From Terrimesophilobacter mesophilus (GTDB lineage: Bacteria > Actinomycetota > Actinomycetes > Actinomycetales > Microbacteriaceae), in the NCBI RefSeq assembly GCF_014200375.1, contig NZ_JACHBP010000001.1:2170001-2234000 (forward strand): a stretch of 64,000 nucleotides of DNA, written 5' to 3'. Shown one piece after another: positions 8,460 through 15,793 of this stretch. The position numbers and the translations under genes are program-made. Each line of letters begins with the position of its first letter. Position 1 is the first letter of the stretch. The notes under the pieces are model-generated. The model was given only the letters and a program-made list of their open reading frames with translations. It was not told the DNA's origin and made no database searches.

Positions 8460-9703
8460 GCCTGACCTCCGAGTCGGGTGCGAAGTACTTCGTACACTCT
8501 TTCAGTGTTCCGGCCGTCGCGGTACTCGTGGTGGGTTGCGGCGAGGTGAACGGCATGCGCCGCAAGTCGTTCTAGAGCGACCGGCTTATTGCCACTTGCG
8601 GGTGTCGCGAGCAGGGCGAGCAGTTCGGCCCACGACTCGACCTCGCTCCCGCCGCTGAACTCGCGGTACGGCTCGTAGAGGCCGCGCGTTCGCGCGTACT
8701 CACGCGCATCCGGGGCCAGGAAGGCGATCGGTCGGCCGAGAAGGGCGAAGTCGAACGCGATCGACGAATAGTCGGTGACGAGGATGTCGATGGCCGGCAG
8801 CACAGGATTGATGTCGTTCTGCACGGTGGCCGACAGCATGCGGATCCGGTTCGATGCCGCAGGTCCCGGCCGGTAGTCGCCCACGCTGTGCGGATGCGGC
8901 CGCAGGACGAGCACGCGCGCGGTCGCCTCCAGGTGCTCGGCGATGCTCGACCACTCCGCGTCGGTGGGGACGACAGGGTCCGCTTCGCCGTCGCGCCAAG
9001 TGGGAGCGAAGAGGATGACCTCGTCTCCGCCAAGGCCGCCGACCCCGCGCTCGAGCAGTTCGCGCGCCGCCTCGCGGGGACCCAGGACGGCATCGTCGCG
9101 GGGGTCGCCGGTCACCACGACGCGGTCCGCCGGCAGTCCGAACGCGGTGCGCAGGCGGCCGGCTGAGGATTCGGATGCGGCAGGGACGAGGTCGATCGCG
9201 GCGGAGTTCCTGCGATAGAGGGCGCGCAGCATCCGGCTCACGAGGCCGGAGCCGCCGAACGTGACGGGCGAATCGAGCTGGATCCTCTTGAGCGGGATGC
9301 CGTGCCAGAGCTGGAGGATGAACGCGCCGTGGGTGCCGAAACGGTTCACGTCGCCGAGCCCGTGGGTGACGACGATCACGCGGGCACGCAACGTCATCCG
9401 GAAGCCTCGCCAGCTCGAGCGCAGCACCGAGGTCAGGCCGAGTGCGCGGGCGCGGGCCAGCTCCTCGCGGTCGCGCGCGATCCAGACGAGACGGAGCGAC
9501 GGGTCTGCGGCATCGGCCATCCGATACAGTGCGAGTGAGCCCTCGCCGAGCCCTGAACCGCACGCGAACACCCAGAGGGCATCCCGCCGCCGAATGAACA
9601 CACTCGCGAGTCGCCCGAGCGCGTAGAGCGGCGACGAGAGAAGCTTCGTCGCATTCCCTCTGGCGAAAGTGAAACTGGGCACTGGGCGGTCGCGCTCTTT
9701 CAT
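8456..9703 (-). CDS. CDP-glycerol glycerophosphotransferase family protein
   Basis: A 415-residue family member with QLWHGIPLKRIQ (His134), LFAPTWRDGE and ILVTDYSSIAFDF, followed by the YEPYREFSGG block typical of this family near the C terminus. It is first in a two-gene minus-strand operon with the 520-residue paralogue and divergent from a third member at 9772. A TAGGCT box (9724-9729, minus strand) lies 20 bases before the ATG, so this transcript may carry a short leader. The probable role is polymerisation or priming of a wall glycerol- or ribitol-phosphate-like polymer. Confidence 0.86.
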   Translation of the reverse strand: MKERDRPVPSFTFARGNATKLLSSPLYALGRLASVFIRRRDALWVFACGSGLGEGSLALYRMADAADPSLRLVWIARDREELARARALGLTSVLRSSWRGFRMTLRARVIVVTHGLGDVNRFGTHGAFILQLWHGIPLKRIQLDSPVTFGGSGLVSRMLRALYRRNSAAIDLVPAASESSAGRLRTAFGLPADRVVVTGDPRDDAVLGPREAARELLERGVGGLGGDEVILFAPTWRDGEADPVVPTDAEWSSIAEHLEATARVLVLRPHPHSVGDYRPGPAASNRIRMLSATVQNDINPVLPAIDILVTDYSSIAFDFALLGRPIAFLAPDAREYARTRGLYEPYREFSGGSEVESWAELLALLATPASGNKPVALERLAAHAVHLAATHHEYRDGRNTERVYEVLRTRLGGQA

Positions 9704-9759
9704 CCGGTGGTCTGTCGGGGCGAGCCTAGCAGCGACGCCTGTCCGCGGTATCGGCTGGG

Positions 9760-9765
9760 TAACGT
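9760..9765 (+). promoter_or_regulatory. Leaderless -10 box for the third glycerophosphotransferase-like gene
   Basis: TAACGT lies 6 bases before the GTG at 9772 and supports that start over the in-frame GTG at 9814. Confidence 0.5.
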
Positions 9766-9771
9766 TCGACG

Positions 9772-11118
9772 GTGCGGTCGGCAGGTGGCATCCAGCACTG
9801 GTTTAATCGGCTCGTGGCCATCCTGACCGATCTGCAGTCCGCCAGGCGGATCGTGCGCAACCTCATCCGGTCCAGGAAGACCCGTCGCGAACTCGGTCGA
9901 CGTCTCGAGACGCTGCCGGCACCGGAGAACGGCAGTATCCGGATCGCCGTCTACTTCGCCGACACGAAGGTGAACCTGTACCAGATCCGCCAGTGGTACG
10001 CGCCGCTCGCAGAGCTCGACAAGAGCTGGCCGGTGACGATCATCACGCGCTCGCCGGGGGCGACTCTGGCGATGCTGGATGAGTCTCCCGTCCCCGTCAT
10101 GTATCTGCGCAAGGTCGTCGATCTCGAGCAGTTCGTCACCGACCAGGACCTGCGCATCGTGTTCTACGTCAACCAGAACACCAAGAACTTCCAGATGTTC
10201 CGATACGGGCGCATGTGGCATGTCTTCGTGAATCACGGCGAGAGCGACAAGATGTACATGACGACCAACCAGTTCAAGGCATACGACTACAGTTTCGTGG
10301 CCGGCGAGGCTGCGCGGGATCGGTTGAGCCGGAAACTGTGGGATTTCGACGTCGACGCGCGCACGATGATGATCGGCCGCCCGCAGGCCGACCATTTCGC
10401 GGGGGACCTCCCATACACTCCGGATGATCGCACCGTCGTGCTTTACGCCCCGACCTGGGAGGGCGACCGGGAGGCAGCCGCGTACGGGTCGGTGGCCACG
10501 CACGGTGTCGCGCTCGTGAAGGCGTTGCTGGCGACGGGGAAGCACCGGGTCATCTACCGGCCGCATCCGCGCAGCGGGGTGGTGGATGACGACTACCGGC
10601 GTGCGAATGAGACCATCATTGCGGCGATCGCGTCGGCGAATGCCCGCGATCGCTCTGCCCAGCACATCTATGACGACGGCCGGGACATGGGGTGGCAGTT
10701 GGCGGCGGCGGATGTCGCGATCACCGACGTGTCGGCCATGGTCTACGACCGGCTCGCGGTCGGTAAGCCGCTGCTCATCGCGCGGCCGGTGAATCCGGCG
10801 GCGGAGATCGACACGGCCGGCTACCTCGGACACGCTGAGTGGCTTGATGCGGCCGACGCGGGCGACATCGTCTCGCTGGTCGAACGTGTCCAGCACAGCC
10901 CAGAGGCCAGGGAGCGTCTCGAGTTCTGGGTTGAGCGGCACTTCGGTGACACGAGGCCGGGCGAGGCCACTCGCCGCTTCCACGAGGCCGTTGCCGGCCT
11001 CATCGAGAACTGGGATCGTCACGCGAAGATCCACCTCGGGGATCGGCGGGTGCGCGAGTCGGATCCGTTCGAGGGTGAGGGCGACGACGAGGACGATCCG
11101 TCGACATCCGACGACTGA
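9772..11118 (+). CDS. CDP-glycerol glycerophosphotransferase-like protein with variant His-Gly motif
   Basis: A 448-residue relative of the two divergent transferases. It keeps VLYAPTWEGD, YRPHPRSG and the late DVAITDVSAMVYDRLAVGKPL block, but the usual WHG is replaced by FVNHGESDK (His155), so the acceptor or chemistry may differ. The C-terminal 20 residues are very acidic (GEGDDEDDPSTSDD). GTG start at 9772 with a TAACGT box 6 bases upstream. It ends directly at the convergent EcsC-like gene. It is probably part of the same wall-polymer pathway as its neighbours. Confidence 0.78.
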   Translation: MRSAGGIQHWFNRLVAILTDLQSARRIVRNLIRSRKTRRELGRRLETLPAPENGSIRIAVYFADTKVNLYQIRQWYAPLAELDKSWPVTIITRSPGATLAMLDESPVPVMYLRKVVDLEQFVTDQDLRIVFYVNQNTKNFQMFRYGRMWHVFVNHGESDKMYMTTNQFKAYDYSFVAGEAARDRLSRKLWDFDVDARTMMIGRPQADHFAGDLPYTPDDRTVVLYAPTWEGDREAAAYGSVATHGVALVKALLATGKHRVIYRPHPRSGVVDDDYRRANETIIAAIASANARDRSAQHIYDDGRDMGWQLAAADVAITDVSAMVYDRLAVGKPLLIARPVNPAAEIDTAGYLGHAEWLDAADAGDIVSLVERVQHSPEARERLEFWVERHFGDTRPGEATRRFHEAVAGLIENWDRHAKIHLGDRRVRESDPFEGEGDDEDDPSTSDD

Positions 11119-12018
11119 TCACTCCGGCCGGCTCGGCCCCTGCGGGCTCGGCCCTGGATTGCTCTGCCCCGGCTCACTGTGCTCCAGCTCGCTGGAATTC
11201 TTCCGCCTGGGCACGAGCTGACCGAGCTGTTTGAGCCGGCGCACGACCACTGGCCCGCTCGTGCTTGTGACGGTGATCGCCTTCGGGGCCTTCACCTTCG
11301 GGTCGAGGTTCGCGAGGAATCCGGTGGGTGGCGGGCCGAATGCCGTGCGGGAACTCGCGACGACCTTCCTGCCCAGCATGTTGTTCGCCGTGCCTCCGAC
11401 GACGGCGCCGATTCCGAAGGGCAGGATACGTCCGACGGCGCCGGTCGCCGTGTTGCGGGTGAAGCGGCGGATGAAGGCCTTCTGCATCCGGTCGGCGATC
11501 TGACCGACGAAGGCCTGCGGAACGTTCCGGCCGATGACATCGCCCCAGAACTTCGTCTGCGGCACACCGTTGCCCGTCGCCTGCGCGGCGAGGTTTCGCA
11601 CCAGGTCGGCACCGGATGTCCCGAGCATCATAGCCATGACGATCGTGCGGGCGCGGTCGGGGTCGGTGACTGCGACGCCGTGGATTTCGGCGACCGATTG
11701 CGCAAACAATGCCGTCGTCTCGAGGAAGCCTGCGGTCTCGACGCCGGTGAGCACGAGGCTGATTCCGGTGCCGACTCCGGGGATGACGGCGGCCGCGCCG
11801 ACGCCGGCGCCGCCGGAGGTCACAGCGGTGAGGTAGCGGCGCTCCAGGATCTGGATGACGCGCGCGGGAGACGCATCCGGGTGGCGCTTGCGGATGCTCC
11901 GGATGTGCGCGAGCACGGCGGGCCGCTGCGTCGTGAGCAGTCGGTCGAAGCCCCTGACGGCCATCGGATGCTGCGCTGCCTCGACGGGGTCAATGCTGGC
12001 GGGTTCGATCACCTTCAC
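11119..12018 (-). CDS. EcsC-like membrane-associated protein
   Basis: A protein of 299 residues. The region about 65-115 is Gly-rich and hydrophobic (GAGVGAAAVIPGVGTGISLVL) and a second such patch occurs near residue 225 (ILPFGIGAVVGGTANN); both resemble EcsC-family hydrophobic cores. The tail is low-complexity Ser/Pro/Glu. The GTG at 12018 follows a GAGAGGGG ribosome site. The frame is open up to 12387, but that extension is antisense to other features and lacks a start signal. Family membership is a tentative call from the patterns, and no function is known. Confidence 0.6.
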   Translation of the reverse strand: MKVIEPASIDPVEAAQHPMAVRGFDRLLTTQRPAVLAHIRSIRKRHPDASPARVIQILERRYLTAVTSGGAGVGAAAVIPGVGTGISLVLTGVETAGFLETTALFAQSVAEIHGVAVTDPDRARTIVMAMMLGTSGADLVRNLAAQATGNGVPQTKFWGDVIGRNVPQAFVGQIADRMQKAFIRRFTRNTATGAVGRILPFGIGAVVGGTANNMLGRKVVASSRTAFGPPPTGFLANLDPKVKAPKAITVTSTSGPVVVRRLKQLGQLVPRRKNSSELEHSEPGQSNPGPSPQGPSRPE

Positions 12019-12150
12019 GCTGCCCCTCTCTTTCCGGGAAACCAATCCTATGCGGTGCCCGTGGCCGCTCCCTGTAGAGCGGAATATTCTTGCTGAAGAC
12101 TCTGGACATACCGCAGTCACACCACGGTCACACCCCAGTGGCATGGACTC

Positions 12151-12322
12151 ATGAAACTCAGCGTGAACCTCCCAGCGGACGACGTCGCGTTCCTCGACGA
12201 GGAGACTCGAGCAAGTGCGTTCGATCAGCACCGACCGGCTCGTGCGCCCGATCGGCGGGCTCACCACCGAACTCATGGGCCGCCAGGACGCCGAAGTCCG
12301 ACTGCACCTGTCGCCCTGGCAC
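12151..12322 (+). pseudogene. Decayed mazEF-type toxin-antitoxin remnant
   Basis: An ATG at 12151 opens an antitoxin-like start, MKLSVNLPADDVAFLDE, as in small MazE-like antitoxins. From about 12205 the next reading frame over encodes CVRSISTDRLVRPIG followed by LTTELMGR and EVRLHLSP, which resembles the C-terminal part of a MazF toxin. The middle of both genes is missing, and the toxin tail runs into the 3' end of the convergent ABC transporter gene without its own stop. The simplest reading is one internal deletion joining the antitoxin start to the toxin end, plus loss of the terminus. It should be non-functional. Confidence 0.6.
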
Positions 12323-12325
12323 GAG

Positions 12326-13099
12326 CTACTGCGTGACGAGGCCGTAGTCCGCGTTGTAGCGATCGAGCACATCGCCGATGTCGGCATCCATCACGAGTGC
12401 ACCGCCGTCCAGGTACAGGCCGCGCGTGCAGAACCGCTTGAGGTCGCGCTCGTTGTGCGAGACGAAGAACAGGGTGCGCCCACCCGCGAGCAACTCCTCG
12501 ATACGGCGGTAGCACTTCTCGCGAAACGCCTTGTCGCCCACCGCGAGCACCTCATCCACGAGCAGGATCGGCTCCTCGAGCCGCGAGATGACCGAGAACG
12601 CGAGCCGCACCTTCATGCCACTCGACAGGTGCTTGTACGGGGTGTCCAGGAAGTCGCCGATCTCCGCGAAGTCGATGATCTCGTTGAACCGCTGGGCGAT
12701 CTCGTCCCGCTTCATCCCGTGCAGCCCGGCCATGAGGTTCACGTTGTCGCGGACCGTGAGGTCCTCGACGAACCCGCCCGTGATCTCGATGAGCGGTGCG
12801 ACGCCCGCGTGCACATGCACGGTGCCTTCATCCGGGAGCAGCACGCCGGTCACGAGTTTCAGCAGGGTCGACTTGCCCTGGCCGTTGCGTCCGACGACGC
12901 CGATCGCCTCGCCGCCCGCGACGGAGAACGTCACGTTGCGCAGCGCCCAGAACTCGCTCGGGCGAGTCCGGCGATTGCGTCCGGCGAACAGGTCCTTGAA
13001 GTTGCGACGAGAGCGCCGATTGCGGCGGAATCGGATGCCGACGTTCTCGGCCTCGATGACGACGGAGGTCTCGATGGGCGCGATCGGAGAGCTGCCCAT
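12326..13099 (-). CDS. Polysaccharide/teichoic acid ABC exporter, ATP-binding subunit (Wzt/TagH-like)
   Basis: A 257-residue ATPase that would power export of a lipid-linked wall polymer. It has Walker A GRNGQGKST (about 68-76), the signature region YKHLSSGMKVRLAFS, Walker B ILLVDEVLAVGD and the H-loop FVSHN. The KLVTGVLLPDEG and IEITGGF blocks are typical of the Wzt/TagH subgroup. The C terminus stops after DRYNADYG, so the carbohydrate-recognition domain of some Wzt proteins is absent. The ATG at 13099 overlaps the permease stop by one base (TGATG); the longer open frame is rejected. Confidence 0.9.
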   Translation of the reverse strand: MGSSPIAPIETSVVIEAENVGIRFRRNRRSRRNFKDLFAGRNRRTRPSEFWALRNVTFSVAGGEAIGVVGRNGQGKSTLLKLVTGVLLPDEGTVHVHAGVAPLIEITGGFVEDLTVRDNVNLMAGLHGMKRDEIAQRFNEIIDFAEIGDFLDTPYKHLSSGMKVRLAFSVISRLEEPILLVDEVLAVGDKAFREKCYRRIEELLAGGRTLFFVSHNERDLKRFCTRGLYLDGGALVMDADIGDVLDRYNADYGLVTQ

Positions 13100-13896
13100 C
13101 AGATCTCCTTCAACACGGAACGCTCCGTGCGCCGGAACACGAAGATCCCGACAGCCAGGATCGCGAGGCTCACCCCGGTGCCGACGACGACCGCGAACCA
13201 CTCGAGTTGCTCCGGGAAGAACGCGCTCCGATAGAGCGCGAAGATCCCGGCCAGGGGGTTGAACGCCGCGAGCCTGTCGAGGCCGTGGGGCAGGTCGCTG
13301 AGCCCGTAGATGATGGGGCTCGCATAGAACAGGAAGCGCAGGATGAGCTTGATCGCCCGTTCGAGGTCGCGGAAGAACACGACGAGCGGCGCGACGATGA
13401 GCCCGACGCCGACGAGCAGGATCGCCTGCAGGATGATGGCGAGCGGGAAGAACACGACCTGCCAGTGAAGCTGTGCGCCCGCGAATATCGCGAAAATCGC
13501 GAGAACCGGGATGCTCGCGAGGAACTCGATCCCCTTCGACAGGACGAGTCGGTTCACCCAGATCGTGCGCGGGATCTTCGTCGACCGGATCAGCTTCGCC
13601 TCACGCAGGAACGCTCTCGTGCAATCGCCTACGGCGCCGTTGAACCACATCCACGGCAGCAGGGCAGACAGGAGGAACACGATGTACGGCTGGGCCCCCA
13701 CCGTCCGGTCGAAGACCTGGGTGAACACGAACCAGTAGATGGCCGCCATCACGAGCGGGTCGAGAATCGACCAGAAATATCCGAGGATCGACGTGGAGTA
13801 CCGCACCCGCAGGTCGCGGATCGTCAGGAGCCACAGAGAGTGCCGGTAACGGTCGACGGGCGACCATGCCGGGCGTTCGTTCACGGTGGCGGACAC
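13099..13896 (-). CDS. Polysaccharide/teichoic acid ABC exporter, permease subunit (Wzm/TagG-like)
   Basis: A 265-residue ABC-2-type permease with six predicted helices. It has the N-terminal amphipathic LLTIRDLRVRYSTSILGYFW block and the mid-protein LREAKLIRSTKIPRTIW cytoplasmic loop typical of O-antigen/teichoic-acid exporters. It pairs with the ATPase immediately downstream (1-base overlap). The two would move a lipid-linked glycopolymer from the inner to the outer membrane face. The probable polymer source is the glycerophosphotransferase-like enzymes at 6897-11118. Confidence 0.9.
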   Translation of the reverse strand: MSATVNERPAWSPVDRYRHSLWLLTIRDLRVRYSTSILGYFWSILDPLVMAAIYWFVFTQVFDRTVGAQPYIVFLLSALLPWMWFNGAVGDCTRAFLREAKLIRSTKIPRTIWVNRLVLSKGIEFLASIPVLAIFAIFAGAQLHWQVVFFPLAIILQAILLVGVGLIVAPLVVFFRDLERAIKLILRFLFYASPIIYGLSDLPHGLDRLAAFNPLAGIFALYRSAFFPEQLEWFAVVVGTGVSLAILAVGIFVFRRTERSVLKEI

Positions 13897-13963
13897 GACA
13901 ACTATCGTAGAGTCTCGCGGCTGTCACCGGTCCCGACAGGCTCGACCGGAGAAGAACGGCCGG

Positions 13964-14656
13964 TCACACGAAGAGGTTCGCGCGCTCCAGGTCCTCGGCG
14001 AAGTCGACTTCGACGGCGTAGAGGTCCGAGATGTCCATCGGCTCCACACGCAGCGAGTCCTCCTCGATCGCGAGCTCCAGGCCGCGCTCGAAGTAGTCCT
14101 GGTCGTTCACGCGGGTGAGCTGGCGAACAAGTGCCGCTTTGCCGTCGCGCGAGATGTAGTTGATACCGACGGCCTCGCCCAGTCCGGCCTTGACGGTCTT
14201 GGAGAGTTCGCGGATGTACCCCTCCGCATCCGTCGTGTACTTCACTTCCTCCTCAGACACCTTTGCTGTGTTGACGGAGACGAAGGACTGGTCCCTGGCC
14301 ACGAGCACAGCTGCGCGCTCAAGAGCCTCAGGGTCGAAGACGACGTCGCCGTTCATCCAGAGCACACCGCCGGGAGTCGACGCCCGCAGGGCCCGCAGCA
14401 GGCTCTTGGACGTGTTCGTCTGGTCGTACTGCTCGTTGTACACGAACGAGGCCTCGGGAAACGCCTCAATGATGTGCTCGAGGCGGTAGCCGACAACGAT
14501 GGTCACCTTGGCGTTGCGGCCGAAAGCGTGCTGGATGTTGTCGAACTGCTGCTGCATGATCGTGCGGCCATCGCTCAGCTCGGTGAGCGGCTTCGGCAAC
14601 GACCGACCAAGCCTGCTGCCCATCCCGGCAGCCAGGATCACAATCTGCGTACTCAT
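13964..14656 (-). CDS. Nucleotidyltransferase (sugar- or choline-phosphate cytidylyltransferase-like)
   Basis: A 230-residue nucleotidyltransferase with ILAAGMGSRLGRSLPKPL (residues 6-23), which binds the nucleotide, and WMNGDVVFD, the metal site. It would make a CDP- or UDP-activated alcohol or sugar; the short length and YNEQYDQTNTSKSL block resemble LicC-like choline-phosphate cytidylyltransferases. The ATG at 14656 follows AAGGAG at good spacing; the frame extends upstream to 14728 without a ribosome site. Its place before the Wzm/Wzt exporter suggests it supplies a donor for a polymer decoration. Confidence 0.8.
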   Translation of the reverse strand: MSTQIVILAAGMGSRLGRSLPKPLTELSDGRTIMQQQFDNIQHAFGRNAKVTIVVGYRLEHIIEAFPEASFVYNEQYDQTNTSKSLLRALRASTPGGVLWMNGDVVFDPEALERAAVLVARDQSFVSVNTAKVSEEEVKYTTDAEGYIRELSKTVKAGLGEAVGINYISRDGKAALVRQLTRVNDQDYFERGLELAIEEDSLRVEPMDISDLYAVEVDFAEDLERANLFV

Positions 14657-14847
14657 CGGTACTCCTTCGGTGTCATGGATATCGCGAGAATTCACCCGTT
14701 GTTCGGGGCGCGATAATACGTCAGACACCTCATCGTGCTGGGGTCAACTTTATCCGGCCGACATCCGAGGAATGCTGGGAGTTGCGGTGTTGTGGCCATT
14801 TCGTGATGATCTGTCGCCAGCGCGAGAACCGTGGGGGTCCGGGTTGG

Positions 14848-14853
14848 TACGGT
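14848..14853 (+). promoter_or_regulatory. Leaderless -10 box for the ABC ATPase gene
   Basis: TACGGT lies 7 bases before the GTG at 14861 and supports that start over the upstream GTG at 14831. Confidence 0.45.
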
Positions 14854-14860
14854 GGTCATC

Positions 14861-15793
14861 GTGACGAAAGCCGACAGCATTCTCGCTCAGTTCGACGAGC
14901 ACATCGCGAAACTCGAAGCGGATGCCGCGCGGGAGCGGCGCGCACTTGAGGCGGCATTGCGCAAGGAGAAGGCCGTCACGGCCGCGCCGAAGGATGCGCC
15001 GAAGGCGAAGAGGCCGAAGGATGCGCCGACGGCAGAGCGCATCCTCGAGGTGCGTGGACTCGCCAAGCACTTCGGCGACAACGCGGCCGTCGCCGGCATC
15101 GACCTCGAGGTCGATGCCGGAACGATCGTCGGAATCGTCGGCCCGAACGGCGCCGGGAAGACGACGACGCTGTCGATGATCACCGGGCTATTGCGGCCCG
15201 ATGCGGGCACCGTCGTCGTGCACGGTGCCAACGTCTGGGAGGACCCTGCTGCGGCGAAGCGGCAAATGGGTGTGCTTCCCGACCGTCTGCGGCTGTTCGA
15301 TCGGCTCACCGGCAACCAGCTCCTGTTCTATGCCGGCGTGCTCCGCGGTCTCCCCGCCGACACGGTTCGGGAACGCGTGGCGCAGCTCGCCGCATCCTTC
15401 GGTCTCGAGAGCGCCCTGAGCCGACTCGTCGCCGACTATTCCGCGGGGATGACGAAGAAGCTGTCGCTTGCCGCAGCACTCATCCATTCGCCGCGGCTCC
15501 TCGTCCTCGATGAACCGTTCGAGTCCGTCGACCCGGTGTCTGCCGCGAACATCATCGAGATCCTTCGCAAGTACGTCGCCGCGGGTGGAACCGTTCTCCT
15601 GTCCAGTCACAGCATGGATCTCATCGAACGCGTCTGCGATTCGGTCGCGATCATCGTCGACGGAGTAGTTCTGGCATCCGGGACCGTCGCAGAAGTGCGG
15701 GGCGCTGGGTCACTCGAGGACAAGTTCGTCGAACTGGCCGGCGGAAAGTCAACCGTGGAGGGGCTCGAGTGGTTGCACAGTTTCTCGGACTGA
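14861..15793 (+). CDS. ABC transporter ATP-binding protein with charged N-terminal helix
   Basis: A 310-residue ATPase of the ABC-2/drug-export type. It has Walker A VGPNGAGKTTT (about 92-102), signature DYSAGMTKKLSLA, Walker B LLVLDEPFE and the H-loop SSHSMDL. The first 60 residues form a predicted coiled coil (FDEHIAKLEADAARERRALE) followed by Lys/Pro-rich repeats around KDAP, unusual for this family. The GTG at 14861 is chosen for its TACGGT -10 box. It overlaps the membrane partner at 15769 by 25 bases, so they are translated together. The substrate is unknown. Confidence 0.88.
   Translation: MTKADSILAQFDEHIAKLEADAARERRALEAALRKEKAVTAAPKDAPKAKRPKDAPTAERILEVRGLAKHFGDNAAVAGIDLEVDAGTIVGIVGPNGAGKTTTLSMITGLLRPDAGTVVVHGANVWEDPAAAKRQMGVLPDRLRLFDRLTGNQLLFYAGVLRGLPADTVRERVAQLAASFGLESALSRLVADYSAGMTKKLSLAAALIHSPRLLVLDEPFESVDPVSAANIIEILRKYVAAGGTVLLSSHSMDLIERVCDSVAIIVDGVVLASGTVAEVRGAGSLEDKFVELAGGKSTVEGLEWLHSFSD

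Noticed and set aside
12019-12387. The N-terminal extension of the EcsC-like frame to 12387
   Set aside because: It overlaps the mazEF remnant and the wzt 3' end on other frames and lacks a start signal; the GTG at 12018 has a ribosome site.
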